The notes beneath the pieces are model-generated. The model was not told where the DNA came from, did not search any database, and was given only the letters and a program-made list of their open reading frames with translations. Both the position numbers and the translations under genes were made by a program. From Akkermansia muciniphila (GTDB lineage Bacteria; Verrucomicrobiota; Verrucomicrobiia; Verrucomicrobiales; Akkermansiaceae), in NCBI RefSeq assembly GCF_018709685.1, contig NZ_JABDHQ010000012.1:1-64000 (forward strand): DNA of 64,000 nt, in the 5' to 3' direction. The first letter of the stretch is position 1; every line of letters starts with the position of its first letter. Shown here piece after piece: positions 43,798-53,074 of the stretch.

Positions 43798-45669
43798 ATG
43801 CGTTCTGATATGGATGAAAAGAGATTAGCCGGCGTAGTTCTGCCATTGTTCTCCCTGCGCCGCAACAACGACCACGGCATCGGGGACCTGACGGCCCTGC
43901 GCCAGTGGATTGACTGGGCGGCGGACGCCCATGTGGGATTTCTCCAGCTCCTGCCCGTCAATGCTCTGGGGCGGGACGAATGCCCTTCCCCCTATTCCGC
44001 CATCAGCTCCATTGCCCTGGAGCCCCTGTACCTTTCCCTGGAACCCTGGACCATCCCCGGCCTGGAAGAACGCGTCTTCAATGAAACCGGGGATACGCTG
44101 CCGTGGGAACAGCCCTCCGGCCCCAACCTGGTGGACTACCCCAAGGTCAGGTTCTGGAAAATGTGGATTCTGCGGGAAGCGTGGAACAATTTTAAGACCA
44201 AGCCGGAATATGAAGGCATCATGCCCAAGTTCCGGGAATGGGTGAAGGAACAGGGAAGCTGGCTGGAAGACTTTGTCTGCTTCCAGGTTCTCTGCGACCT
44301 GTTCGGCACGGAGATCTGGTGGCACTGGCCGGAGCAGGACCCCGCGCGGGCCAAGGCCATCGCCGCCGATTACGAGGAGGAAAAGGACTTTGCCCGCTGG
44401 CTTCAGTGGCTCTGTGAAAAGCAGTGGGAATTCATCCGGATTTACGCGGACGAACGCAACGTGAAACTGATGGGGGACATCCCCATCGGCGTTTCCCTGA
44501 GCAGCGCGGACGTCTTCTTTGAACGCTACCTGTTTGATACGGACTGGTGCGGCGGCGCCCCGGCGGAAGGCAATTACGCGGAGGATCCGTTCACGGCAAA
44601 ATGGGGGCAGAACTGGGGCATTCCCCTGTACAAATGGGACGTCATGGCCCAGGACAACTTTGCCTGGTGGAGACGCCGGGTGAAGTACTGCACCAAGATT
44701 TTCAGCATGTACAGGATTGACCACATCCTGGGCTTTTACCGCATTTACTCCTTCCCGTGGAAACCCACGGAAAACGAGGTTTTCCTGCCTCTTACCCTTG
44801 AGCAGGCGGCCCAGAGAACGGGAGGCAGGCTCCCCGGCTTCAAGCCGCGCGCGGATGACAACGCCGTGGACCGCAACCTGAACCTGACGGACGGAGACCT
44901 TTACCTGCGCCTCCTGCTCTCCGCCGCCCCCGGCGTCAGCGTGGTGGGGGAAGACCTGGGGTGCGTGCCGGATTACGTGCGCCCGAACATGCGCCAGCTT
45001 AACATTCCCGGTTTCAAGATACCCCACTGGGAAATCAGGACGGACGGCACCATCACTCCCGGAAAGGAATACCATGAATGCTCCTTTGCGGCGTTCGGCA
45101 CGCATGACTTTGAAACCATCATGCGGACCTGGAATGACAGCTACGCCAAGATTGAACGTGCACGGAAACTGGGCCTGTGGGAGGGCACCTCTCCCAAAAC
45201 GCCGTCCGGCCCGGAGCAGGAAAGCATTGTGCACCAGGCGGAAGACGGAGCGCGCCTGCTGAAATGGTTTGCGGACTTCGCGGGCATGCAGCCGGAAACA
45301 TGGCTCTCCTACTGGAACCTGGAGATCAAGACGGCCATGTACAATGCCCTGTTCCGTTCCAACTCCCGTTATGCGGCCATCCTCTGGCCCGCCCTCTTTG
45401 ACGTCAACAAGCGCCTGAACATTCCCGGAACCACGGGAGGCACCAACTGGCGGGAGCGCATGCCCTTCAAGGCTGTGGAAGCTTATGACATGCCCCAGAC
45501 CGCATGGCTGCGCAACGTCATCAGCGGTTCGGACCGCACGCCGCTGCAAGGGGAAGACGCCATCAGAGCGCTCAAGGAATCCAGCAGGCGCCTCTTCCCG
45601 AAGGTCACCGTCAACAATGAACGCTTCCTGAAACGGATGCTGATGTGGCCCAACGGAAAATCCCTGTAA
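43798..45669 (+). CDS. malQ: 4-alpha-glucanotransferase (GH77)
   Basis: A 623-residue cytoplasmic amylomaltase that moves alpha-1,4-glucan chains between maltodextrins. LLPVNALGRDECPSPYSAIS and GDIPIGVSLSSADV are GH77 landmarks. The nucleophile Asp is in RIDHILGFYRIY, the acid Glu in VVGEDLGCVPDYV, and the stabilising Asp in FGTHDFETI. It should pair functionally with the GH13 enzyme at 16031. Start at 43798 (MRSDMDEKR) or 43810; the frame is open much further upstream, but that part carries the promoter and overlaps the divergent lipoprotein gene. Confidence 0.92.
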   Translation: MRSDMDEKRLAGVVLPLFSLRRNNDHGIGDLTALRQWIDWAADAHVGFLQLLPVNALGRDECPSPYSAISSIALEPLYLSLEPWTIPGLEERVFNETGDTLPWEQPSGPNLVDYPKVRFWKMWILREAWNNFKTKPEYEGIMPKFREWVKEQGSWLEDFVCFQVLCDLFGTEIWWHWPEQDPARAKAIAADYEEEKDFARWLQWLCEKQWEFIRIYADERNVKLMGDIPIGVSLSSADVFFERYLFDTDWCGGAPAEGNYAEDPFTAKWGQNWGIPLYKWDVMAQDNFAWWRRRVKYCTKIFSMYRIDHILGFYRIYSFPWKPTENEVFLPLTLEQAAQRTGGRLPGFKPRADDNAVDRNLNLTDGDLYLRLLLSAAPGVSVVGEDLGCVPDYVRPNMRQLNIPGFKIPHWEIRTDGTITPGKEYHECSFAAFGTHDFETIMRTWNDSYAKIERARKLGLWEGTSPKTPSGPEQESIVHQAEDGARLLKWFADFAGMQPETWLSYWNLEIKTAMYNALFRSNSRYAAILWPALFDVNKRLNIPGTTGGTNWRERMPFKAVEAYDMPQTAWLRNVISGSDRTPLQGEDAIRALKESSRRLFPKVTVNNERFLKRMLMWPNGKSL

Positions 45670-45792
45670 GTTCCGGCCAGTTTCCGGAAGGCCCTCAAGA
45701 CCTTGCGGCGCTTCACGGCCTTTAAGGGAATAATCCCGGAAATGGATAATCCCCGGAGCTTCCTTTAACTGTTCCTTCCTTTGCATCCGTCC

Positions 45793-45821
45793 TTGCCTCC
45801 TGCCGGAAAAGCTTCCATACT
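45793..45821 (+). promoter_or_regulatory. Promoter of prmA, leaderless
   Basis: -35 TTGCCT (45793-45798), 17-bp spacer, -10 CATACT (45816-45821), exactly 6 nt to the ATG at 45828. Confidence 0.6.
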
Positions 45822-45827
45822 CCCCGC

Positions 45828-46688
45828 ATGACCTGGAGCTGGAACAAACTGTCCCCCGCCAAATGGGAAGACGCGTGGAGCGAACGCATTGCCGGAAATC
45901 CCAATGCCTCCATCACCATCATCAAAGGGGGCAAGACCATCAGAATTACCGTTTACTGTGACCAGGAAGAAGACGCCCTGACCCTGAAGCAGTATTTTGG
46001 CGGCTCCGTCCGGGAAATCAAGACGCGGGACTGGGTAGCGGCCCAGAACCGGGAGGAACGCGCTCCGCTCAAAATAAGGAATTCCCTGGTCATCACGGAA
46101 CAGAGCTCCGCAGAAAAGCTTGCCGCCCTGCGGCAACAATTCCCCGGACGCCGTATTCTGAGCGTTCCGGCGGAAATGGCCTTCGGCACCGGAGACCATG
46201 CCACCACGTCCGCCTGCCTGCGCTTCATTGCCGACTTTGCGCACTCCCGCAAGGGAAGAGCCTGGACTATGACGGACATCGGCTGCGGAACCGCCGTACT
46301 GGCGATTGCGGCGCTGAAACTGGGGGCGGAGCACGCCGCAGCCTTCGACTTTGACCCCATGGCGGTTGAAGTGGCCCGGCACAACATGGAACGCAACGCC
46401 GTCACGCCTGAACAACTGGATTTATTTGTCGGGGACGTTTTTGAATGGACGCCCGCAGCCCGGCAGAAGGGCAGCCTGGTCGTCGCCAACCTGTTTTCCA
46501 CCATCCTGCAAAAGGCTTTTCCCCATATTATCGCGGCGATGCAGAAGGATGCCGTGCTGGTCATTTCCGGGATTCTGGCCTCCCAGTGGGAAGAAACGAA
46601 GGCGGCAGCGGAACATCACGGCCTCTCCTTTGATCGGGTCATCAAACGCGGCAAATGGGTCACAGCCAAAGGCGGAATGGCGAAGTAG
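45828..46688 (+). CDS. prmA: Ribosomal protein L11 methyltransferase
   Basis: A 286-residue SAM-dependent methyltransferase that trimethylates ribosomal protein L11. The signature MAFGTGDHATTSACL precedes the class I SAM fold (TDIGCGTAVLAIAALKLG, then AFDFDPMAVEVARHNMERN). An N-terminal substrate-recognition domain of about 100 residues comes first. The length fits PrmA. Single-gene unit with a leaderless promoter; convergent with ribE. Confidence 0.9.
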   Translation: MTWSWNKLSPAKWEDAWSERIAGNPNASITIIKGGKTIRITVYCDQEEDALTLKQYFGGSVREIKTRDWVAAQNREERAPLKIRNSLVITEQSSAEKLAALRQQFPGRRILSVPAEMAFGTGDHATTSACLRFIADFAHSRKGRAWTMTDIGCGTAVLAIAALKLGAEHAAAFDFDPMAVEVARHNMERNAVTPEQLDLFVGDVFEWTPAARQKGSLVVANLFSTILQKAFPHIIAAMQKDAVLVISGILASQWEETKAAAEHHGLSFDRVIKRGKWVTAKGGMAK

Positions 46689-46830
46689 GGCGTTCCTTTA
46701 CGGGGGCGCTGGAATAACGCTTGTCCCGGCAGGACGTACCTTCACAAGCCAGTGGAATACATCTTTCCCCTGCACAAAATCAATCCGTCCTGCGGGCCTC
46801 ACACTTCACCTTCACCCCTCCCGGAAAGCC

Positions 46831-47433
46831 TCACCCCTCCGCGTTTTCGCGGGCAGTAAACAGCTTTTCCACGTACTTGGCCAGCATGTCCACTTCCAGA
46901 TTTACCGGCTGGCCGGAAACGGCGCGTTGCAGGTTCGTGCGGCCAAAGGTATGGGGCGTAATCCAGAATTCCAGCAGGGAGCCGTTCAGATTGGCGATTG
47001 TCAGGGAAATGCCGTCAATGGTGATGGAGCCCTTGTCAATGCAGTAACGGGCCAGTTCATCCGGAATGCGGACTTCCAGGCGGTGGTCCTGTCCCACGGG
47101 TTCCAGGGCCGTAACCGTCCCGGTATTGTCCACATGCCCCATCACAAAGTGGCCGCCGAAGCGGTCCATGGCGGACATGGCGCGCTCCAGGTTCACCAGG
47201 CCCCCGGGCTGGAGGTTCCCCAGGCTGGTGACGCGGAGGGTCTGGGAAAGCAGGTCAAAGGAGACCCGCTCCCCGTCCAGCGCGTCCACGGTCAGGCAGC
47301 AGCCGTTGACGGCTACGGAATCACCCAGGGAAAGTTCACGGCCAAACGGAATTACCAGCGTCAGCCTGGCTCCGCCGTTGATGGGCGTAAACCCTTCCAC
47401 GGTTCCTGTTGTTTCAACGAGTCCGGTAAACAT
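46831..47433 (-). CDS. ribE: Riboflavin synthase, alpha chain
   Basis: Makes riboflavin from two molecules of 6,7-dimethyl-8-ribityllumazine. The 200-residue protein has two tandem lumazine-binding domains: MFTGLVETTGTV with VNGCCLTV, and GHFVMGHVDNTG with DGISLTIAN. It starts 24 bp after the antiporter gene on the same strand, so it is probably co-transcribed with it. No other rib gene is present and I see no FMN riboswitch. Confidence 0.96.
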   Translation of the reverse strand: MFTGLVETTGTVEGFTPINGGARLTLVIPFGRELSLGDSVAVNGCCLTVDALDGERVSFDLLSQTLRVTSLGNLQPGGLVNLERAMSAMDRFGGHFVMGHVDNTGTVTALEPVGQDHRLEVRIPDELARYCIDKGSITIDGISLTIANLNGSLLEFWITPHTFGRTNLQRAVSGQPVNLEVDMLAKYVEKLFTARENAEG

Positions 47434-47457
47434 AAAAGTAACGTCCGGCTCCGCCCC

Positions 47458-49083
47458 TTAATGGCCGAAGCAGGTGAAGAAGATGAACACGACAGCCGTG
47501 GGGAAAGCCGCCCAGGCAAACAGCCACAGGGGATTGATGCCCTTGAAGTACTTGCCCAGAATAGCCTGCCCCGCCGGGTTGGGGGCGTTGGCGATGACCG
47601 TCAGGCCGCCGCCCGTTACGGCGCCGGCCACCACGGAGTATTTGACGGCTTCCGGCAGGTTGGGCACCGTGGACGCCAGGAAGGTGACGGCGGCGTTATC
47701 ATTGAACGCCGTCAGCAGCGTGGCGCCGATCATGGCGTAGTCCCCCAGGCGCGTCAGCACCGGTTCCAGCCACCAGGCCTGCACGCCGCCCAGAATGACC
47801 AGGCCCGCCAGGAAGAAGCCCACCATCATGGGAACACGCAGGGACATCTGGTTCTGGTACTGGGGGGTGGCCACCGTAAAGCCGATGAAGAAGAGGAAAC
47901 TGCCGATGAACATGACCGGTTCATGGGCAAAGAGGACCGTCCAGGTCAGGAAGCAGACGTGCGCCAACGTCACCCACGCCGGAATCTTGTCATTGCGGTC
48001 TTCCCAGGACTGGGGAACGGCGTCGTCAAACTCGTTGAACTCGCGCTGCTGGGCGGCCAGCCGACCGAACTCCTTGCGGAAGAGGAAGAAGTAGGCCAGG
48101 TTGGAAATGATGATGGCGGAAACAGCCTTCCAGCCAAAGTGCTGGATCATGTGCGCAAGGCCCCAGTCCCACTTTTCCGCCACCATCACCACGGGCGGCG
48201 CGGCAAAATGCGTCAGGGTGCCGCCTATGGAGATGTTCACGAAGAGCAGCCCCAGCGTTGCGTACATCAGGGTCTTCTTCGGCTTGAGGTCGTAAAACTT
48301 CTTGCTCAGGATCAGGGCGCCGATCGTCATGGCGGCAGGTTCCGTAATCAGGGAACCGAGCAGGGGAGCAAGGGTCATCACAGAAATCCACCAGGCCCCG
48401 GGCGAAGATTTCCCGAGTTTGGCGCCGTAGTTGACCACGGATTCCGCCAGCTTGAAGATGGGCCGGGAAGAGGCGATGATCATGATGATCATCACGAACA
48501 TGGGCTCCGTGAAAGAGCAGTCGTAATTCAAATAGGCTGAGAAGTCCTCAAAGGAATAATACTTCCAGCACACGAACATGAAGGGGATGATCCAGATGCC
48601 GAACACGGCTTCCACCTCCCCCAGGAAATGGAAAATGGCGGACGCGAAGGAGACCGGCAGGCGCTCCTCCGGGTGCATCACGCGGAAGTTGGTTTCCTTG
48701 AGCTTTTCCTTGTAGCGCAGCGCCAGCTTGTGGGAATAGCGTTCAAAGCGCCCTGCCAGGAAGGTATGGATAATGGCGCCCATAAAGACGAGCGTCACGG
48801 CTAGGTTGAAACCGCCGGACTGCTCGTTGCGCTCGGTAAGCACCTGCATCAGGCTGGCATCCGGCGGAGCGGGCTTGTACTGGTTCAGGGGAATGGGAAA
48901 ATGGCTGTACTGGGACTCTCCCCCCACTTCCGTGGCGGGATACGCGGGTTCCGTCACTCGTACAGAAGCCTCGGCGGCCGATGCACCCAGAAAAAAGGCG
49001 GCGGCGGCCACGGTAGTGAGCAGCCCCGCACGGCGCGCCAGAACTTTGAAGAAATGACAAATACAGCTCATGTCTGCGGACAC
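47458..49083 (-). CDS. Putative Na+/H+ antiporter
   Basis: About 541 residues with an N-terminal signal-like segment (LLTTVAAAAFFLGASAAEAS), a polar region to about 75, and roughly 12 membrane segments. Polar residues in membrane segments (TAFNDNAAVTFLAS, GGGLTVIANAPNPAGQA) match the NhaD/ion-transporter fold, where the Asp/Asn and the Asn-Pro region bind ions. GTLTHFAAPPVVMVA is another conserved part. I favour the GTG at 49083, which has GGGGAGG 8 nt upstream; ATG 49071 and GTG 49092 are alternatives. Substrate by family only. Confidence 0.8.
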   Translation of the reverse strand: MSADMSCICHFFKVLARRAGLLTTVAAAAFFLGASAAEASVRVTEPAYPATEVGGESQYSHFPIPLNQYKPAPPDASLMQVLTERNEQSGGFNLAVTLVFMGAIIHTFLAGRFERYSHKLALRYKEKLKETNFRVMHPEERLPVSFASAIFHFLGEVEAVFGIWIIPFMFVCWKYYSFEDFSAYLNYDCSFTEPMFVMIIMIIASSRPIFKLAESVVNYGAKLGKSSPGAWWISVMTLAPLLGSLITEPAAMTIGALILSKKFYDLKPKKTLMYATLGLLFVNISIGGTLTHFAAPPVVMVAEKWDWGLAHMIQHFGWKAVSAIIISNLAYFFLFRKEFGRLAAQQREFNEFDDAVPQSWEDRNDKIPAWVTLAHVCFLTWTVLFAHEPVMFIGSFLFFIGFTVATPQYQNQMSLRVPMMVGFFLAGLVILGGVQAWWLEPVLTRLGDYAMIGATLLTAFNDNAAVTFLASTVPNLPEAVKYSVVAGAVTGGGLTVIANAPNPAGQAILGKYFKGINPLWLFAWAAFPTAVVFIFFTCFGH

Positions 49084-49229
49084 ACTAAACACCTCCCCTT
49101 TTTTCGGCGAGCGGAAAATGAGTCTGTATGCTTTTTAACGGGAACGGGTTCAGTCCGGAAAAATCCGTACGGAACTGAAAGGGAGCGCATGCGGCAGGGA
49201 AAGCCTGTCATGCCTGCCTGAGTTTAAGG

Positions 49230-49258
49230 TTGAACAGGAAACTTAAAAATAGTAGTTG
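49230..49258 (+). promoter_or_regulatory. Possible promoter of the polysaccharide deacetylase gene
   Basis: -35 TTGAAC (49230-49235), 17-bp spacer, weak -10 TAGTTG (49253-49258), 5 nt to the ATG at 49264. Confidence 0.3.
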
Positions 49259-49263
49259 CAGGT

Positions 49264-50730
49264 ATGCGCTCCGTCTCAGGCCTCCTTTCCATTTTCATGA
49301 TTGCAGCCGGTGCCGCATGGGCCGAACTTCCTCCCGACCTGCCGCCTGCCGCGCCCCTGCCCCTGGCGCCCGGCCCGGTCATCGGAGGCTCCATCAAGGG
49401 AGACCCGGCTGCCGGCGTCGTTCCCGTACGGGAACTGATTGAAGCCAACCGCAGGGATGAAAACATCCCCATGGCGGAACCCATTCCCGGAGAAACGGGA
49501 GCCTCCATTCCCTCCGCGGAACCCATCCCGAATGCGGAGCCTATCCCCGGAGAAACGCACCTGCGCGCCCCGGCCCAGCCCGCGGGCCCGGCCCCGGTCA
49601 TTCCTCCCACGGCTTTCTCGCCCGTTCCGGTTCCCCAGCATGAAACCCGCGTTGCCATCCTGGGCTATCATGACTTCAGCCGCACCCTGCCCGCTACGGA
49701 AATGCGCATGAATACGGATGTGTTCCGCGCCCAGATGCAGGCGCTGAAAGCCAGCGGCGTGCCCGTCATTTCCATGAAGGAGTTCCTGGAATGGAAACTC
49801 GGCAGCAGGCAGCTTCCCGCCAAATGCGTAATGATCACCATTGACGACGGCTGGAAGAGCGTCTACACGGACGCCTACCCCATCCTGAAGGAAACGGGAT
49901 TCCCTTTCACCGTTTTCCCTTATACCAAATTCATTACGGGCCGCGGCTCCGCCATGAGCCATGACCAGATTCAGGAAATGCTGGACAACGGCGCCACGCT
50001 GGGCAGCCACTCCGTCAGCCACCTGTACCCCAAATCCTGGCGCGCCGCCCAGCGGAAGGGAACGCAGGGCGTGCTGGACCTGGCGGAGGCGGAAATAGTC
50101 GCTTCCCGGAAAATCCTCCAGGAAAGGTTTCCCGGCTCCGCCGTGGAGGCTTACTGCTATCCGGGCGGCTTCGTCCTGCCGGACATGATCACGAAAGCGG
50201 AGGAAGCCGGATTCCAGGCGGCCTTCACCGTCATTCCCAAAAAAGTGACCAAGGACACGGACCGCTGGCGCGTGCACCGCTACATGGTCTTCGGCAAGGA
50301 TCCCAAGACCTTCACCAGGGCCCTGAACTTCAACACTCCCACCGCTCCGGAAACTCCATCGGCCACTCCCGGCAACAATCACGGAAACACGCTGGACTCC
50401 TATCCCGCTCCGGCCCAGCCCGTCTATCCGGCGGCCAATACCGTGGTGAAGAGCCAGAGCCCGGACATCTCCATTTCCCTGGCCCGTGAACCCGCCTTTG
50501 ACCCCAAGCAGGTGGAAATGCGCGTCTCCGGCTTCGGCCTGGTCAACGCCCAGTTTGACCCCAAGGAGAAAATCCTGAAGTGGACGCCCTCCCGCCCCCT
50601 GCGCCTCAGCCCCGTAACGGTGCAGGTACGGTGGAAGAACCTCTCCGCCAACCTCTGGCAGACGGCCACCTGGCAATTCGGCATCGCGGAGCAGGAAATG
50701 CACTTCATTCCCCAGAATGTCGTGAAGTAA
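49264..50730 (+). CDS. Exported polysaccharide deacetylase (NodB homology)
   Basis: A 488-residue carbohydrate-esterase-4 protein with a signal peptide (MRSVSGLLSIFMIAAGAAWA), then a Pro-rich linker with repeated AEPIPGET-like units (about 70-105). The NodB domain spans about 130-350: MITIDDGWKSVYTDA (catalytic and metal Asp), the SHSVSHLYP His pair, and CYPGGF. A C-terminal beta-rich domain of about 90 residues (SPDISISLAREPAFD onward) may bind wall or glycan. Likely substrates are N-acetylated glycans or peptidoglycan. Monocistronic. Confidence 0.87.
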   Translation: MRSVSGLLSIFMIAAGAAWAELPPDLPPAAPLPLAPGPVIGGSIKGDPAAGVVPVRELIEANRRDENIPMAEPIPGETGASIPSAEPIPNAEPIPGETHLRAPAQPAGPAPVIPPTAFSPVPVPQHETRVAILGYHDFSRTLPATEMRMNTDVFRAQMQALKASGVPVISMKEFLEWKLGSRQLPAKCVMITIDDGWKSVYTDAYPILKETGFPFTVFPYTKFITGRGSAMSHDQIQEMLDNGATLGSHSVSHLYPKSWRAAQRKGTQGVLDLAEAEIVASRKILQERFPGSAVEAYCYPGGFVLPDMITKAEEAGFQAAFTVIPKKVTKDTDRWRVHRYMVFGKDPKTFTRALNFNTPTAPETPSATPGNNHGNTLDSYPAPAQPVYPAANTVVKSQSPDISISLAREPAFDPKQVEMRVSGFGLVNAQFDPKEKILKWTPSRPLRLSPVTVQVRWKNLSANLWQTATWQFGIAEQEMHFIPQNVVK

Positions 50731-50748
50731 ATAAATAACCGCAGGAGT

Positions 50749-50766
50749 GCCGCAACCCCTTGCGGC
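50749..50766 (+). terminator. Weak terminator-like hairpin after the deacetylase gene
   Basis: GCCGCAA (50749-50755) pairs with TTGCGGC (50760-50766) around CCC(C); only a short U-rich stretch follows. Confidence 0.35.
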
Positions 50767-51098
50767 AAGTCCTGTTCCCCGGCCCTCGTAAAACCCTGGA
50801 GGCGGAAAAATCCCCCTGATTCCCCGGTTGCGCTTTGAAAAACCTTCTCCTTGCTCCGGAAAGGCTCTTCCTGAAATAAAGCCACGTCTTTTCCGCCATC
50901 CACCGGAGGGGCGCATCCCGTCGCGAGGCTAACCACACCCCCGTGGACCGCATCCGGATTCCAAATCCCTCCCGCTCCATATTCATTACCGTCCCCTGCG
51001 GGATTCATTGTTAGAATTAACTAACATTCATAAGTTGAGGAGACTTCCGCATCAACACGGAAAGCTCCCCCGGAATGCCAAAAAAACTGACATTTGGC
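50767..51098. other. Non-coding stretch upstream of the nuo operon
   Basis: About 330 bp with no convincing gene. It holds a GTTAG/CTAAC inverted repeat centred on AATTAA (51010-51025), which could be a regulator site about 75 bp before the nuo -35. A 94-codon minus-strand frame (50705-50986) has no family likeness or start signals. Confidence 0.4.
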
Positions 51099-51126
51099 TT
51101 GCCCGCATGGTGTGAAGTGGCATAAT
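51099..51126 (+). promoter_or_regulatory. Promoter of the nuo operon
   Basis: -35 TTGCCC (51099-51104), 16-bp spacer, -10 CATAAT (51121-51126). A 5' leader of about 37 nt precedes the nuoD ATG. Confidence 0.5.
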
Positions 51127-51169
51127 CATTCGGCACCATTATCAGGTTCAGCCAGGCACGGACATCCAC

Positions 51170-52414
51170 ATGAAGACGAGCACTAAAACTTTCGCCATTG
51201 CAGATACAGCCGCTAACGCAGACTATCTCACCAATACTTCCGAACCGCTCGGAGAAACGATGACCCTGAACGTGGGCCCCTCCCACCCCGCCACCCACGG
51301 CGTGCTGCGCCTGGTGCTGGAACTTGATGGTGAAGAAATCATTACGTGTGATCCCGTACTGGGCCATCTGCACCGCGGCATGGAAAAGATCGGGGAGACC
51401 ATCCAGTACAACCAGTTCGTCCCGTACACCGACCGTTTTGACTACCTGGCCCCCCTGTCCAACAACATCGCCTATGCCTGCGCGGTGGAAAAACTGCTGG
51501 GCTGGGAACTGCCGCCCCGCGGGCAGGCCCTGCGCGTGCTGGCCCTGGAGCTTTCCCGCTTCTCCTCCCATATCCTGGGCGTGGGCGTGTACGGCATGGA
51601 CGTAGGCGCCATGACCGTCTTCCTGTACTGCTATGAGGAACGTGAAAAAATCCACAACTTTTACGAACAGCTCACCGGGGCGCGCTTCACTTCCTCCTAC
51701 ACCCGCATCGGCGGCCAGACGCGCGACGTTTCCAATGAAATGCTGAAGGAAGTGCTGGTGTTCTGTGATGAAGCCGCCAAGACCCTGGATGAAACGGAAG
51801 CCCTGCTGCTCCGGAACAAGATTTTCATTGACCGTCTCCAGGGCGTGGGCACCATCAGCCGTGAAAAGGCGCTCTCCTGGGCCCTGACCGGGGCCAACCT
51901 GCGCGCCAGCGGCGTCAAGCGGGACCTGCGCAAGACCAATCCCTACCTGGGTTATGAAAATTACGAGTTTGACGTCCCCGTGGGAGAACACGGCGACTGC
52001 TACGACCGCTTTACCGTACGCATTGAAGAAATGCGCCAGTCCCTGCGCATCATCCGCCAAGTAATTGAAACCATGCCGGACGGCCCCATCAACATGGTGG
52101 ACACCAAGGGCACGCTGCCTGAAAAGAAGAAGGTGATGACGGACATGGAATCCCTGATCCGCCAGTTCATGACCACCACCATGGGCGTGAACGCTCCCGC
52201 CGGGCAGGTTTACTTTGCTGCGGAAAACCCGAAGGGGGAACTGGGCTTCTTCCTGGACTCCAAGGGAGGCGGCCTTCCCAACCGCCTGCGCATGCGCTCC
52301 CCCTCCTTCTGCAACCTGTCCATCCTGCCGGAACTGCTGAAAGGCCACCTGGTTTCCGACGTTCCGGCCATTCTCGGCTCCTTCGACTTCGTGATGGGCG
52401 AATGCGACCGCTAA
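51170..52414 (+). CDS. nuoD: NADH-quinone oxidoreductase subunit D
   Basis: The 49-kDa quinone-site subunit of complex I, facing the cytoplasm. The 414-residue protein has NVGPSHPATHGVLRL, the quinone-site GHLHRGMEK histidine and YTDRFDY tyrosine region, and the C-terminal SPSFCNLSIL and GSFDFVMGECDR. It is unfused to NuoC. It is the first gene of the operon: no nuoA, nuoB or nuoC precedes it, and upstream is a promoter and an unrelated deacetylase. Confidence 0.96.
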   Translation: MKTSTKTFAIADTAANADYLTNTSEPLGETMTLNVGPSHPATHGVLRLVLELDGEEIITCDPVLGHLHRGMEKIGETIQYNQFVPYTDRFDYLAPLSNNIAYACAVEKLLGWELPPRGQALRVLALELSRFSSHILGVGVYGMDVGAMTVFLYCYEEREKIHNFYEQLTGARFTSSYTRIGGQTRDVSNEMLKEVLVFCDEAAKTLDETEALLLRNKIFIDRLQGVGTISREKALSWALTGANLRASGVKRDLRKTNPYLGYENYEFDVPVGEHGDCYDRFTVRIEEMRQSLRIIRQVIETMPDGPINMVDTKGTLPEKKKVMTDMESLIRQFMTTTMGVNAPAGQVYFAAENPKGELGFFLDSKGGGLPNRLRMRSPSFCNLSILPELLKGHLVSDVPAILGSFDFVMGECDR

Positions 52415-52463
52415 ACACACGCTCCCTTTTTCCTTTCCAACTCAAACACCAAATTTCCTTCCC

Positions 52464-53045
52464 ATGTCCGATTACGCTGAAAACGCCATCGACGCGACTA
52501 TTGCCCACCAGCCCAGCCCGGGCGAACGGTTTTACCCGCCTTTTGAAGTAACGCCGGAACTTGACGCCGCCGCAAGCGAATACATCACGCATTATCCGGA
52601 AGGCAAGCAGAAGTCCGCCGTGCTCCCCATCCTGCATGAAATCCAGAAAAAATTCGGCTTCATCTGCGCAGACGCCATCACCTGGACAGCGGAAAAGCTG
52701 AACATTTCCGCCGCCCACGTGCTGGGCGTGGTCACCTTCTATCCCGGCCTGCGCCAGATGTGCCCGGGCAGAACCCACTTCCGCGTATGCCGCACCCTTT
52801 CCTGCGCCATGGCGGGAGCGGACAGCCTGTTTGACACCATCTGCACGCGCCTGGGCATTGACAAGAGCGGCATTGACCACCACCACCCCATCGGCGTCAG
52901 CCCGGACGGCCTGTGGAGCGTGGAGGGAGTGGAATGCCTGGCCAACTGCGGCTTCGGCCCCAACATGATGGTCAACGACCTCCTGTATGAAAAAGTCACT
53001 CCGGAACTGCTGGAGGAAGTGATCGCCAAGCACCAGAACGCCTAA
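52464..53045 (+). CDS. nuoE: NADH-quinone oxidoreductase subunit E
   Basis: The 24-kDa thioredoxin-fold subunit holding [2Fe-2S] cluster N1a, part of the NADH module. The 193-residue protein has its ligands at C109 and C114 (RVCRTLSC) and C158 and C162 (VECLANCGFGP). It lies 49 bp after nuoD and 29 bp before nuoF. The region before the ATG (AAATTTCCTTCCC) has no Shine-Dalgarno site. Confidence 0.95.
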   Translation: MSDYAENAIDATIAHQPSPGERFYPPFEVTPELDAAASEYITHYPEGKQKSAVLPILHEIQKKFGFICADAITWTAEKLNISAAHVLGVVTFYPGLRQMCPGRTHFRVCRTLSCAMAGADSLFDTICTRLGIDKSGIDHHHPIGVSPDGLWSVEGVECLANCGFGPNMMVNDLLYEKVTPELLEEVIAKHQNA

Positions 53046-53074
53046 CCCTTTCCACCCCGCACCAGATTTTCGCC

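Noticed and set aside
46689-46830. A riboswitch or small RNA between prmA and ribE
   Set aside because: The genes converge here, so it would be a 3' region for both; no conserved FMN-element sequence or clear hairpin is seen.
46351-48540. A 729-codon plus-strand frame running through prmA, ribE and the antiporter
   Set aside because: It crosses three well-supported genes and the convergent junction, and its composition changes with each underlying gene.
50705-50986. A 93-codon minus-strand frame upstream of nuo
   Set aside because: It overlaps the end of the deacetylase gene and the hairpin, with no recognisable motif.
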